This document shows positions 34,742-43,507 of a DNA stretch of 64,000 nt, in pieces. Origin of the DNA: Polyangiaceae bacterium (GTDB lineage: Bacteria; Myxococcota_A; Polyangia; Polyangiales; Polyangiaceae); assembly GCA_020633205.1 (NCBI GenBank), contig JACKEB010000017.1, forward strand, positions 310,001 to 374,000, given 5' to 3'. The stretch's first letter is position 1; every line of letters begins with the position of its first letter. The position numbers and the translations under genes are program-made. Below the pieces are notes generated by a model, which saw nothing but the letters and a program-made list of their open reading frames with translations, did not search any database and was not told where the DNA came from.

Positions 34742-35185
34742 TCAGGATTACCTTTGCCTACATTAGCGCACCTCGCCCTACCAGGAAAGCTCCTGCTGGG
34801 TTTTCGGCCAGCCCGTGCGCGATTGGAGCCGGGATGGAAGCGAGCGCACTTCGATAAGCCGCGATTGCCGCTCACCTGGTGGGTTTGGAGCCGCTAAAGG
34901 AACCACGCTGGGCGACCGTCAGGCCACAAAATGGCGGGGATGAGCCCAGCCACTGCTAGCCTGCGGCAGCGTGGGACAGGTAGAAGGTCCTGAGGGCACG
35001 ATGCACTTGGTCGTCTGCTTGAGTCACGACGACAGCGAAGGCTACTATTTGACGCGGCAGGGCCCAGCTGGGCGCCCGCCACCATCAGCCTCACGGCGTT
35101 CTCCCGCGGATACGGAGAGGGCAGTGAGGCGTCTCCCGCTTAGCAAGCGGGCAACCGACGGGTTGGGGAGAAGATAGGTAAACCA
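34742..35185. other. Divergent gap with structured leader
   Basis: 444 bases between ftsK (leftward) and the HEAT lipoprotein gene (rightward). The right half, about 35080-35175, folds into several stems (separate entry). The left half shows nothing I can name. A 68-residue frame at 34971-35177 has a GTG start and poor composition and is not called. Confidence 0.5.
35088..35171 (+). promoter_or_regulatory. Structured 5' leader, candidate cis-regulatory RNA
   Basis: Stems that can form in RNA: GCCTCAC 35088-35094 with GTGAGGC 35124-35130; inside it TCTCC 35100-35104 with GGAGA 35114-35118; CCCGC 35135-35139 with GCGGG 35147-35151 (7-base loop TTAGCAA); CAACC 35152-35156 with GGTTG 35161-35165. 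TCTCC at 35132-35136 can pair either with GGAGA at 35114-35118 or with GGAGA at 35167-35171, giving two mutually exclusive folds. The gene starts at 35186. I do not match this to a known riboswitch; it has no T-loop, so it is not a tRNA despite the anticodon-like hairpin. Confidence 0.5.
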
Positions 35186-36877
35186 ATGGTATGGCGCCTT
35201 TACGCGCGGCGAGCCGCTGCAACCGGGATGCTCACGGCGACCCTCGCCTCCGTCTTCATCACCACTGGGTGTCGAACCACCACTGACGATGTGCACCGTT
35301 GGGGCCGAACCAAGCAAGGTCCCGGAAAGCTCATCGCGGTACTCACCCACGACAAGTACCCGCTCGATCTGCGCGTCGAAGCGGCCATGACGCTCGTGCG
35401 CATGAAGCCGCGCGGCGGAAAGCGCGTTGGCATCACCTGCGCCGACAACCCCGAGTGCGTGGGGTTGCTGGAGGCGTTGAGCAACCTGGCGGCGGAGGAC
35501 CGAAAGGAGATCGTCGCCAAGGTCGTTCCGCAGTTGGTCGCCGAGATCCGTAAGCCGCCGCCTCAAGCGCAGGCAGGTCAGCCTGCTCCCGCCGACACCT
35601 CGTACCCCTACAAAGATGCGGCCTATGCGCTGCTCACCTACGAGGACAAGGACCTGATTGGCGACGACAAACTGCGCAGCGAGATCAAAGCCGCGCTCGC
35701 TGAGTGGGCCATGGCGGACTTCGCCAATCGCCTAGACAACACCACTCAGATGTCAGGCATGGAGCAGGTGCTGCGCACCCTAGGTGCTCCAGGTGTGAAG
35801 GAACTACCGAAGCTGATGGTGCCCGGCGCGAAGCGCATCAGCAACATGGCGAGCATGGTCGCCGAGCTCGGCGACGCGGAAACGAAGCTCGCTGCCAGCA
35901 CCGCGCTCGTGAAGATCGCGAAAGAGATCGAGAGCGAGCGTTGGAAGAAGCAGAAGGAAGCCGCTGTCGACGCCGCAAACAAGGCGTCGGGTTTGACCAA
36001 GGTCACCAAGGATCAGCTCGCTGGGCAGCTCGAGGCCTACCAGGAAGAAGAGCTGCTCCGCACCTTCAGCTCGATGAAGGAAGTTGGCGGCAAGCCGGTG
36101 GTCGACTACCTGCTCGAGTACGCGTCCCGCGAAGACAAAGAAGGCAAGCTGGAGAAGCGCCGCGCAACCGCGTTGGCGGCGCTGGCCGGTCACCTCGACA
36201 AGGATCGCCCCGAGCAGATCGAAGTCGTGATGAAGCTCGCGTCCGCGTCGGACACCTCGAACACCATTCGCTCCGTCGCCCTTCAGCGCGTCGGCGAGAT
36301 GCCGCGCAAGCTCGTGATCGACAAGCTGTACGAGCTGTTCAAAGCCGACGACTGGAAGCTGCGCTGGGTTGCCGCGGATCTCGCGCTGCGCATGAGCGAT
36401 CAGAGTCAGCTCGATGAGTTCATGAGCAAGCTCGCGCGCAACGACAAGGGCATGTCGATCTCCGAACCCGTGCTTTACGGCGTGCGCATGGGCGAGCTCA
36501 AAGGCGACAAGAAGGGCGACGAGCTTGCTGACAAGTACCTCGGCTCTGGCTACTCGCCGTCGGTCCGTCTGTCCGCATTGGCGTATTACAGCAAGTACGG
36601 AACAAAGGATCAGCTCGGTAAGGTGACGCCTTTCGAGCAAGAGTCCACCCGCGTGCCCAGCTGCAAGGCCGATGACTGCGAGTGGAAGTGTGAGGTCCCG
36701 GTGGGCGACAAGGGGGACAAGACCGAGACCAAAGAAGTCTCCAACATTGGGGAGTTCGTTCGCTACTGCGTGAAACCTTCCATGGAGAAGCGCACCGAGG
36801 CCGACAAAAAGAAGGAAGAGGAAGAGCGCAAGAAGCAGGAAGCCGCGAAAAAACAGGCGGAAGACAACAAAGAATGA
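35186..36877 (+). CDS. HEAT-repeat lipoprotein
   Basis: 563 residues with a lipoprotein signal (TATLASVFITTGC, Cys 29). The mature protein is a long run of short helical pairs of the HEAT/armadillo type (LRVEAAMTLVRMKP, PGVKELPKLMV, EKRRATALAALAGHLDK, IRSVALQRVGEMPRKL, LRWVAADLALRMSDQ, SVRLSALAYYSKYG). It has a Cys-rich insert near 490-500 (SCKADDCEWKC) and a highly charged Lys/Glu C-terminal coiled coil. Such repeats form protein-binding solenoids. Expressed behind a structured leader; gene 54 bases downstream encodes the RHH-FHA protein. Target unknown. Confidence 0.75.
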   Translation: MVWRLYARRAAATGMLTATLASVFITTGCRTTTDDVHRWGRTKQGPGKLIAVLTHDKYPLDLRVEAAMTLVRMKPRGGKRVGITCADNPECVGLLEALSNLAAEDRKEIVAKVVPQLVAEIRKPPPQAQAGQPAPADTSYPYKDAAYALLTYEDKDLIGDDKLRSEIKAALAEWAMADFANRLDNTTQMSGMEQVLRTLGAPGVKELPKLMVPGAKRISNMASMVAELGDAETKLAASTALVKIAKEIESERWKKQKEAAVDAANKASGLTKVTKDQLAGQLEAYQEEELLRTFSSMKEVGGKPVVDYLLEYASREDKEGKLEKRRATALAALAGHLDKDRPEQIEVVMKLASASDTSNTIRSVALQRVGEMPRKLVIDKLYELFKADDWKLRWVAADLALRMSDQSQLDEFMSKLARNDKGMSISEPVLYGVRMGELKGDKKGDELADKYLGSGYSPSVRLSALAYYSKYGTKDQLGKVTPFEQESTRVPSCKADDCEWKCEVPVGDKGDKTETKEVSNIGEFVRYCVKPSMEKRTEADKKKEEEERKKQEAAKKQAEDNKE

Positions 36878-36930
36878 GTAAGCTCTCGACCCCCCACCTG
36901 CTGAAAGCAATGAAGCTTTAGGGCTCAAGC

Positions 36931-37801
36931 ATGACGGATCCCAACAAGAAGACGCCTCGCTCCTTCCAATGCCGCGATGCCCTCTGGGTCAGATTCGAAC
37001 AGATGGCACAGGAGCTAGAATGCTCCGTCGACTACCTGATCAACGACGCGATGAAGCAGTACGCGCGTCAACGCGGCTATTCCGCGGGGCAACCGGCCGG
37101 CGCCGCGGCGCCTCCCCCTCCCGGGCCCCCTTCGGCCGCACCGCCGCCGCCGCGTAGCTCCAAGGCGCCGCCGCCGCCCTCGCGCAGTGGTCCGCCGCCG
37201 GCACCGCCGACTTCTCGTCGTGCGCCTCCGCCGCCCGGAGCGCCGCCGCCGCCTCCGCCCATGGGTGCAGCACCGCCGCCGCCTCCCCGCCGCCTCCTGG
37301 GGCGAGCCGTGTGCCGCCGCCCCCTACGGGCCGCGCACCGGCCCCGCCGGCTCCCCCCGCCCCGCCAGCGCCGCCGCCGCCTCCCGCGCCCATGCGCTCA
37401 GGTCCGCCGCGCCGCCCCCCATGCCTCACGCGGCTCCGCCGCCTCCGCCGCCTCCGGCCGCGCCTCCACCCCCGCCGCCGGCCCAGCGCATGGCCCCGGC
37501 ACAGGGATACAATCCGGCTCCGGCGCTTTTCGTCGAGTACGAGGGGACGCGCTTCCCGGTCACCAAGGAGCGCTTCATCATCGGCCGCGGAAAGCAGTCG
37601 AGCGACCTCACAATCAAGGACCCGAACGTCTCGCGTCAGCACGCGATGATCGAGTTCTTGAACGGCCAGTACTACATGGTGGATATGGGCTCGACCAACG
37701 GCATCGAGCACCAAGGCCAGCGGGTGCAACGCAAGGTGATCAACGAAGGCGACTTCTTCAAGGTCTGCGATCACGAGATGCGCTTCACCTTCCACGGTTG
37801 A
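36931..37801 (+). pseudogene. RHH-like/FHA protein gene with two frameshifts in a Pro-rich linker
   Basis: The N-terminal frame (from 36931) has a ribbon-helix-helix-like module (FQCRDALWVRFEQMAQELECSVDYLINDAMKQ) and then a Pro-rich stretch. Near 37290 the Pro-rich reading moves to another frame (PPPTGRAPAPPAPPAPPAPP), and near 37400 it moves again to a third frame, which carries a complete FHA domain (IIGRGKQSSDL, VSRQHAMIEF, GSTNG) ending at 37801. Each shift fits loss of one base in a G/C-rich run. Either the gene is broken, or the sequence has errors here, or the two parts are made by slippage. FHA domains bind phospho-Thr, so this protein would read kinase output. Confidence 0.7.
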
Positions 37802-37825
37802 GCCCAGCGCAGCTCCCAATAGCAG

Positions 37826-37868
37826 CGACCCGTGCCGTCCCAAGGCGCGGGTCGTTTGCTTTTGTGCC
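37826..37868 (+). terminator. Intrinsic terminator after the FHA gene
   Basis: An 11-bp stem, CGACCCGTGCC (37826-37836) with GGCGCGGGTCG (37844-37854), with a 7-base loop, is followed by TTTGCTTTTGTG. It lies about 25 bases after the FHA stop. Confidence 0.8.
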
Positions 37869-37974
37869 CCACACACGCGCGTAACCAAGCCGAGTTCAGC
37901 CCCAACTTTTGGGGTGAGGTGCTCTGGTGCCCTCAACTTGGGCCCACCCCAAGTCAGCGCGCTACGATCGCTGC

Positions 37975-39249
37975 GTGAGATCGCGGCCGTTGCTCCTGTT
38001 AGCGGCACCCTGGCTTGCTGTCCTGGGTGCCTTGGGCATGGCCGCGCTGAGCGACAGCACCGCCAGGAGCCAGCCGCTGTGGCAGTCCTCGGTGCCTCTG
38101 CCAGACGACGCGCGCAGCGTGCTCATCCTACGACAGGGTGAGTACCTATGGACCCGCCCAGATCGAAAGTCGCCTCGACGCGGCACCGCCCTGCTTGGCG
38201 CGAAGCTCCCGCTTTACGGCAGCCAACGTGGCCCAGGCTGCAGCGGCACCTGGCTGAACGTGGGTCCGCTCGCCTGGGTGTGTGACGCAAACGTCGAGCT
38301 CTCCCGGGCGGCGCCTTTCCCCGAGGATCCGAACCCAACGCCAACCAGCAGTGGCTTGCCCCTCGACTACTACTTCGCAGGGGCGGACGGCAGCTTCGGC
38401 TACTCCAAGTTGTCCCTGGGCGACGTCGGCGCCCCAGACAATCAATACGAGCCCGGTATGTCCGTCGCGCTGGTGCGCATCGAACGCAACGTCGTCGGCG
38501 AAGCCTACGGACTGAACACCAAAGGCCTCTGGCTCCCGATGCGCGATCTCAATCCGGCGCGGCCACTGGGCTTCTCCACTGAGGAACTCGAGGACGGAAA
38601 GCTGGACGCCGGCTGGGTGTACTCACCCATGACGACAGTTCGCAGCAAGCCGAACGGCGGCGAACGGGTCACCACCTTGAATCAGTTCGAGTCGATTCGC
38701 TTCAGTGAGGTCGTCACCAAGAATCGCAAGCGTTGGTTCAAGATCGAGCGTGGCTGGGTCTCGGAGAGCGATGTGCGCGCGCCCACACCAACCGAGCCAC
38801 CGCCCGAGGTGCAGCCTGATGAGCGCTGGATCGATGTGGAGATCGATCAACAAGTCGTCACGGCCTATCGCGGCTCGACGCCGCTCTTCACCGCCCTTGC
38901 GAGCACCGGAAAAGGCACTGGCAAGAGCGAGCGTGCCACGCCCAAGGGCGCCCATCGCATCTGGGTGAAGCTGCGCACCACGGATATGGACAACCTGGAG
39001 AACGAATACGCCGGGCGCTACTACGCGATCGAGGAAGTGCCTTGGGTGTTGTTCTTCAAGAGGGGCTACGGCCTTCACGGCACCTTCTGGCACCGGCGCT
39101 TTGGTAGGCGCCAAAGCCATGGTTGCGTGAACTTGACGCCCCGCGCCGCAGAGCGCTTCTTTCACTGGGCAAGTCCGCGCTTGCCCGCAGGCTGGAGCGC
39201 CGTCATCCCGACGCAGTACGACCCCGGCACGCTGGTACGGGTGCGCTGA
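37975..39249 (+). CDS. L,D-transpeptidase (YkuD) with SH3-like domains
   Basis: GTG at 37975 gives a signal/anchor start (RPLLLLAAPWLAVLGALGMAAL). An SH3-like part occupies about residues 35-110 and a second one about 195-260 (GWVYSPMTTVRSKPNGGERV). The catalytic YkuD domain is at about 280-424 with HGTFWH and SHGCVNL, Cys 384 being the nucleophile. These enzymes link peptidoglycan stems by 3-3 bonds or attach proteins to the wall. The domain begins RWIDVEIDQQVVTAYRG, which is typical. Followed 20 bases later by the TerB-like gene. Confidence 0.9.
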   Translation: MRSRPLLLLAAPWLAVLGALGMAALSDSTARSQPLWQSSVPLPDDARSVLILRQGEYLWTRPDRKSPRRGTALLGAKLPLYGSQRGPGCSGTWLNVGPLAWVCDANVELSRAAPFPEDPNPTPTSSGLPLDYYFAGADGSFGYSKLSLGDVGAPDNQYEPGMSVALVRIERNVVGEAYGLNTKGLWLPMRDLNPARPLGFSTEELEDGKLDAGWVYSPMTTVRSKPNGGERVTTLNQFESIRFSEVVTKNRKRWFKIERGWVSESDVRAPTPTEPPPEVQPDERWIDVEIDQQVVTAYRGSTPLFTALASTGKGTGKSERATPKGAHRIWVKLRTTDMDNLENEYAGRYYAIEEVPWVLFFKRGYGLHGTFWHRRFGRRQSHGCVNLTPRAAERFFHWASPRLPAGWSAVIPTQYDPGTLVRVR

Positions 39250-39269
39250 GTTCACTTACACTACGCGGC

Positions 39270-39713
39270 ATGGATCTAGAGATCGGGCGCGACACCTTGG
39301 TGGCCTTGGCCGCCGTGGTTTGGGCGGATGGTGAGATGGCTCCCGAGGAGGCCCAGGGCATCCGAATGGCCGCGCAGCAGCTTGGGCTGCAGCAGGGCGA
39401 TCTGAGCGCCGTTGAGTCGGCGATCGCTCAGCGCATCACTCTGGACCATGTGGAAACGATCCGCATGAATCGCCTCACGCGCTTGTTCACCTATGCGGCC
39501 GCCGGTTGGGTCGTCGGCCTCAAGGGTCATGTCGATGCCAAGGAGCAAGAGGCGCTGCGACTGCTCGGCGATCGCCTGGGTTTGAGCAACGTCGCGCGCG
39601 AGCGAGCCGAGCGCGCGGTGCAGTCCGTGGGTTCAGCGAGCGCAGGCGCCTTCGATCTCATGGCGCTGCGTTCCAAGCTTTCCGCGGGGCTCAGCCAAGT
39701 CGGATTGGAATAG
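39270..39713 (+). CDS. TerB-like helical protein
   Basis: 147 residues, all helical. The first helices (LVALAAVVWADGEMAPEEAQGIRMAAQQLGL) carry the acidic DGEMAPEE motif of TerB/DUF533-like proteins, which bind metal ions. A second, similar half begins with LTRLFTYAAAGWVVGLKGHVDAKEQEALRLLGDRLGLS. TerB members are tied to tellurite and phage resistance but also to general stress. It sits 3 bases before the UbiB-like gene, so the two are likely cotranscribed. Role unproven. Confidence 0.75.
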   Translation: MDLEIGRDTLVALAAVVWADGEMAPEEAQGIRMAAQQLGLQQGDLSAVESAIAQRITLDHVETIRMNRLTRLFTYAAAGWVVGLKGHVDAKEQEALRLLGDRLGLSNVARERAERAVQSVGSASAGAFDLMALRSKLSAGLSQVGLE

Positions 39714-39716
39714 CCT

Positions 39717-41405
39717 GTGGTCTCACTGTTGACCGCCGCGCGCGACCTCGCGCGCGTGCGCGACATCGCGCGCGTCCTAGTTCGACATGGCTTCGGTGAA
39801 ATCGTCTATCGCACCGGGCTCGGACGAAAGAAGGGCAAAGAGAAGGACCCGGAGCTCGACGCGGAGCTCGATGCGGAAGAGCAGAAGGGCGCCGCCGAGG
39901 CGAAGAACATGTCCTCCGCGGTGCGTGCGCGCCGTGTGCTCGAAGACCTGGGCCCGTCGTTCATCAAGCTCGGCCAGATCATCAGCACGCGCACCGACGT
40001 GCTCCCGGCGGACCTAGTTCGCGAGCTCAAGAAGCTCCAAGACTCCGTCCCCCCCGTTGCCTACGAAGACATCAGGCGACAGATCGAGCACTCCCTCGGT
40101 GCACCCATCGAAGACGTCTTCGAGACCTTCGACGCAGAGCCCCTCGCCGCCGCCAGCATCGCTCAGGTGCACCGCGCCACGCTCAAGACGGATGAAGGCG
40201 TGGTGAAGGTCGCGGTGAAGGTGCAGCGACCAGGCATCGGCGACACCGTGAAGAGCGACGTCGACATCCTCCACGGCCTCGCGGCGCTGGTCGAGCGCAC
40301 CATCCCGGAGAGCAAGATCTACTCCCCCATCGGCTTGGTGCAGCAGTTCGATCGCGCCATCACCTCGGAGCTCGACTTCAGCACCGAGGCGGAGAACGCG
40401 ATTCGCTTCGCAGAGAACTTCGAGGGCTACAAGCAGGTCAAGTTCCCCAAGGTCTACAAGCAAGCCTCGAGCAAGCAGGTGCTCACCCTGGAGTTCCTCG
40501 ACGGACAAAAGATCTACGACGCGATGGCGAGCGGCCACGATGGCAAGAAGCTCGCGCGCATCGCCGTGGATATTGTCGTCAAGCAGATCTTCGAAGACGG
40601 CTTTTTCCACGCGGATCCGCATCCGGGCAACGTCTTCATCATGGGGACGCCGGAGCGGCCCGTCTTTGCCATGATCGACCTCGGCATGGTGGGGCGCCTC
40701 TCCCCACGCATGCGCGATCTCACGGTGGACCTGATGGTCGCGGCGGTGCGCAAGGACTACGAGGGCATCGCCGACGCGCTCTACGCCATCGGCACCAAGA
40801 CCAAGAAGGTGGACATGAACGCGTACCGCGCGGAAGTGTCCCTCCTGGCGGAGAAGTACCTTGGCAAGCAGCTCAAGGACATCGAGCTCTCGGAGCTTAT
40901 CCGCGACCTCGTTCAAGGCGCGACGAAGTACGGCTTGGAAATCCCACCGGACTTCATGCTGGTCGGCAAAGCCTTGATGACCATTGAAGGTGTGGGCAAG
41001 GAGATCGATCCGGAGCTCGACGTCTTCAACGAGGTCAAGCCGCTGTTCCTCGAGATCTTGCGCAAGCGCTACTCGCCGGAGCGCATCGGGAACGAGCTAC
41101 TACGCCGGGTAGAGCGCCTGAGCGGCGCCACCTACAACGTGCCGCAGCAGCTGAGCGAACTGCTCGACGACATCGCCCTCGGCCGCCTGGTGGTCAAGAC
41201 AGAGTCCCTCGAGAGCAAAGCCATCACGGATCGCCTTGGGCGCCGTATCTCGTCGGGCGTGGTGTCCTCGGCGCTGATGCTCAGCGGCTCTTGGCTGGTG
41301 GCTTCGGAGCACCACTGGCTGGGCGGCATCTTGATGGTGCTCGCCGTCGGCCTGTACCTGCTCCACGTGTCGCTGGATACGCTGCGTAGCCTGCGCAAGA
41401 AGTAG
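39717..41405 (+). CDS. UbiB/ABC1/AarF-family atypical kinase
   Basis: 562 residues with all family marks: KxGQ motif (FIKLGQIISTRTD), the Ala-rich loop AAASIAQVHRA replacing the usual glycine loop, AVKVQRPG lysine, EFLDGQK, HADPHPGN catalytic loop and DLGMVGR metal site. Two membrane spans close the C-terminus (about 515-550). UbiB proteins help extraction or handling of quinone precursors and have ATPase rather than protein-kinase activity. GTG start; an insertion of charged residues at about 38-62 is not typical. No ubi or men genes adjoin it. Confidence 0.92.
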   Translation: MVSLLTAARDLARVRDIARVLVRHGFGEIVYRTGLGRKKGKEKDPELDAELDAEEQKGAAEAKNMSSAVRARRVLEDLGPSFIKLGQIISTRTDVLPADLVRELKKLQDSVPPVAYEDIRRQIEHSLGAPIEDVFETFDAEPLAAASIAQVHRATLKTDEGVVKVAVKVQRPGIGDTVKSDVDILHGLAALVERTIPESKIYSPIGLVQQFDRAITSELDFSTEAENAIRFAENFEGYKQVKFPKVYKQASSKQVLTLEFLDGQKIYDAMASGHDGKKLARIAVDIVVKQIFEDGFFHADPHPGNVFIMGTPERPVFAMIDLGMVGRLSPRMRDLTVDLMVAAVRKDYEGIADALYAIGTKTKKVDMNAYRAEVSLLAEKYLGKQLKDIELSELIRDLVQGATKYGLEIPPDFMLVGKALMTIEGVGKEIDPELDVFNEVKPLFLEILRKRYSPERIGNELLRRVERLSGATYNVPQQLSELLDDIALGRLVVKTESLESKAITDRLGRRISSGVVSSALMLSGSWLVASEHHWLGGILMVLAVGLYLLHVSLDTLRSLRKK

Positions 41406-41469
41406 CGGGGGCACCTGCTAGCCTCCCCCCCGCTAGCTAGCTAGCCACTCAAAACCACAAAACACCAGT

Positions 41470-41498
41470 GCACGCCGCTTCCGTGGGGAAGGGCGTGC
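41470..41498. terminator. Bidirectional hairpin between ubiB-like gene and atpE
   Basis: GCACGCC (41470-41476) pairs with GGCGTGC (41492-41498) and CTTCC with GGAAG inside it, one base bulged. T-rich stretches follow on the plus side (CGGTCGTTTTGATTT) and on the minus side (ACTGGTGTTTTGTGG), so it may end both genes. CTAG is repeated four times at about 41433-41446, left of it. Confidence 0.65.
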
Positions 41499-41525
41499 AA
41501 CGGTCGTTTTGATTTCAGCAGTGAA

Positions 41526-41867
41526 TCAGCCGCCGAAGGTGATCTTGCTCTGGAGCAAGAACGCCACGAGGAAGCCGAAGAGCACCAGAGACTCGATCAG
41601 AGCCAGACCGAGAATCATCGGGGTCTGGATCTTGGAGGCAGCGCCGGGGTTACGGCTGATGCCTTCGAGAGCGGCGGCAGCGGCGCGACCCTGGCCGAGC
41701 GCACCACCGAGGACGGCGAGGCCGATGGCGATACCAGCGGCGAGGCCCATCCAGCCCTTGGTGTCCCACTCGTTGGCTGCTGCACCCGCCTGGGCGAACG
41801 CGCTGGAGCTGATGAAGGTGGCAACGGTGGCGATGGCGAGGGCCAGCTTGTTCTTGGTGGACATCTT
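41526..41867 (-). CDS. atpE: ATP synthase F0 subunit c
   Basis: 113 residues, start at 41867 after AAGGAGA. The two helices are clear: GLAAGIAIGLAVLGGALGQGRAAAAALEGISRNP and MILGLALIESLVLFGFLVAFLL, with the ion-binding Glu at E92. Q59 in helix 1 and S93 after the Glu recall sodium-binding rings, although the Thr of the full Na+ signature is Leu here. An extra N-terminal stretch of about 35 residues looks like a signal peptide (LALAIATVATFISSSAFAQ), found in some myxobacterial c subunits. Last gene of the F0 operon; F1 genes are elsewhere. Confidence 0.95.
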   Translation of the reverse strand, partial: KMSTKNKLALAIATVATFISSSAFAQAGAAANEWDTKGWMGLAAGIAIGLAVLGGALGQGRAAAAALEGISRNPGAASKIQTPMILGLALIESLVLFGFLVAFLLQSKITFGG

Positions 41868-42078
41868 GAGAGTCTCCTTATTCGTCTCGATCGCGCGAGC
41901 GTTTAGTGTGTTTTGCTCGCGGTGGCCACCGCTTTTTTGGGGGAAAGTCCGGGGGCCGTTAAGTGGGTTGGTTCTTGGATCCCGCGCGCGGGATGCGAAG
42001 CTGTTGGTTCTTTGCCGTGGGGAGCCGCTACCTGTGTAGCGCCACGCTGTCTCGCGACTCAGCGTCGCGGCCACCTGT

Positions 42079-42849
42079 TCAGTGGTGGTGGTGCATGTCT
42101 TCGGTTGCGAGACCGATGTAGATCGTGGTCAGCAGCGTGAAGACCAGCGTCTGCACGACGACCACGATGCAGCCGAGCAACATGACCGGAATCGGCACGA
42201 TGATGGCGACGAGCGCCATGAACGTGGTGAGCACCAAGTGGTCCACCGCCATGTTGACCATGAGTCGAACGGCGAGGGTCACCGGGCGCACGCAGAGCGA
42301 GATCACCTCGATGGGGAACATCAGCGGCGCCAGCATCGGCGAGGGGCCTGCGAGGTGTTTGATGTACGCGCCGCCGTTCACCATGATGCCGTAGGCGTTG
42401 AAGGCGACGAAGACCACCAGCGCGCTACCAGCGGTGATGCTGAGGTTGCTGGTGGGAACCGGCATGCCGGGGATCAGCGCCATCAGGTTGGCGAAGAACA
42501 CGAAGCACGCGGAGGAAGCGATCAGCGGGAAGTACTTCTTGGCGCGGTCGGCATCCATGACGCTCTTTGCGAGGTCGTAGAAGTAGCCGAGGAAGGCCTC
42601 CATGAAGGTCCGCAGGGTAAGCTCGTCATCGGGCACCACGGCCTCTTCGAGCTTCGTCAGCTTGCTGCGCACGCGCATGCCGATGAGGATCAGCAAGACG
42701 GCGATGAGCAGGCTCGCAGTGATCGGCTCGAAGTCTTCCCACGTGCCGTGGCGGTTACCCACGAAGGACTCGCCAAGCATGTGAGCGTTGCGGCTCAGGT
42801 TGCCTTTGAACTTCTCGAGAAGAAGCGTCAGCCAGCTGTAGTGACCCAT
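42079..42849 (-). CDS. atpB: ATP synthase F0 subunit a
   Basis: 256 residues with five to six membrane spans. The stator half-channel helix is recognisable with the essential Arg in RPVTLAVRLMVNMAVDH, and the last helix has the usual TLVFTLLTTIYIGLA. The middle has LANLMALIPGMPVP, the conserved P-rich turn. It ends with four His residues in a row (DMHHHH), a natural C-terminus. Works with subunit c to let ions turn the ring. About 210 bases separate it from atpE; nothing else is seen in that gap. Confidence 0.95.
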   Translation of the reverse strand: MGHYSWLTLLLEKFKGNLSRNAHMLGESFVGNRHGTWEDFEPITASLLIAVLLILIGMRVRSKLTKLEEAVVPDDELTLRTFMEAFLGYFYDLAKSVMDADRAKKYFPLIASSACFVFFANLMALIPGMPVPTSNLSITAGSALVVFVAFNAYGIMVNGGAYIKHLAGPSPMLAPLMFPIEVISLCVRPVTLAVRLMVNMAVDHLVLTTFMALVAIIVPIPVMLLGCIVVVVQTLVFTLLTTIYIGLATEDMHHHH

Positions 42850-42855
42850 TGTGGC

Positions 42856-43257
42856 TTAGTTTCCTTCTCGCACCTGAGTGGGAACCGTCTTGAACTGCCC
42901 GAGTACGATACCGAGCGGCAACGCGGCGTAGCCCACTCCGAGAGCGAGGATGTCTACGGCGCCCAGCCTGAGCAGGGCGAACACTCCGCCAAACAAGGCG
43001 GCAAACTTGAACAGGGTGACGAGGAACAGCCCACCTTTGGACTTGCCCTCGGAAGGACTCAAGAACCCGCTGATCACCTTGGCGATGACCCACAGGTTGC
43101 CTGCGGCGAGGAGTACGCCGAGGCCAGTGCTGAAGCCATGCTTCGCACCGAAGTAGAGAAAGGAACCCGCCGTTAGCGCAGCGCCGACCAAGCCGAGCGC
43201 CCACAGCACGGGAGCGATCCCGCTGTTCGAGCTATCGGTCGTGGCCTTTGCGTTCAT
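42856..43257 (-). CDS. atpI: ATP synthase subunit I-like membrane protein
   Basis: 133 residues with four membrane spans (WALGLVGAALTAGSFLYFG; LLAAGNLWVIAKVISGF; LFKFAALFGGVFALLRLG; YAALPLGIVLGQF). Position between atpZ and atpB and the four-helix plan fit subunit I, a helper for c-ring assembly or Mg2+ handling. Its start overlaps the end of the 91-residue gene by 26 bases; the atpB start follows 6 bases after its stop. Sequence similarity to known AtpI is weak by eye. Confidence 0.75.
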   Translation of the reverse strand: MNAKATTDSSNSGIAPVLWALGLVGAALTAGSFLYFGAKHGFSTGLGVLLAAGNLWVIAKVISGFLSPSEGKSKGGLFLVTLFKFAALFGGVFALLRLGAVDILALGVGYAALPLGIVLGQFKTVPTQVREGN

Positions 43258-43507
43258 GGTAGCGTTTGCGCTCTTCGCGTTCTTGGCGTTCTAGTTCTTC
43301 GGTTTCCCGTTGCAGGTGCGCTGAGGCGCGAACGATGGCGCGGATGCCGGCGACCAATCCAAAAACCAGCCAGAGGGCGGTCATCCACGGTCCGGTCCCG
43401 AGCCAACCATCGAGCTTCTGGCCAACCCAGAGTCCAACGGCGATGCTGAGGACGAACTCGAGCCCGACGGTTCCAACAGTTCCGAGGGCTTTCCAGTTTT
43501 GCTGCAC
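43232..43507 (-). CDS. atpZ: AtpZ/AtpI-like small membrane protein
   Basis: 91 residues with two membrane spans (VGLEFVLSIAVGLWVGQKLDGWLG and WMTALWLVFGLVAGIRAIVR) and the typical GxxLDxWLGT turn of the AtpZ/AtpI family, ending in a highly charged coiled coil (REERKRYHERKG). These proteins accompany F-type ATPases and are thought to supply Mg2+ or help assembly. It is the first gene of the F0 operon and overlaps the next by 26 bases. Confidence 0.85.
   Translation of the reverse strand: MQQNWKALGTVGTVGLEFVLSIAVGLWVGQKLDGWLGTGPWMTALWLVFGLVAGIRAIVRASAHLQRETEELERQEREERKRYHERKGHDR

Noticed and set aside
35131..35171. Possible tRNA (hairpin CCCGC-TTAGCAA-GCGGG looks like an anticodon arm; GCT-Ser on the minus strand)
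   Set aside because: No acceptor stem, D-loop GG or T-loop (TTCRA) in register on either strand.
34971..35177. 68-residue frame in the gap before the HEAT lipoprotein gene
   Set aside because: No ribosome site, poor codon use and it covers the structured leader.
42082..43176. 364-residue open frame opposite atpB/atpI
   Set aside because: Shadow rich in His, Glu and Asp caused by antisense of membrane-protein codons.
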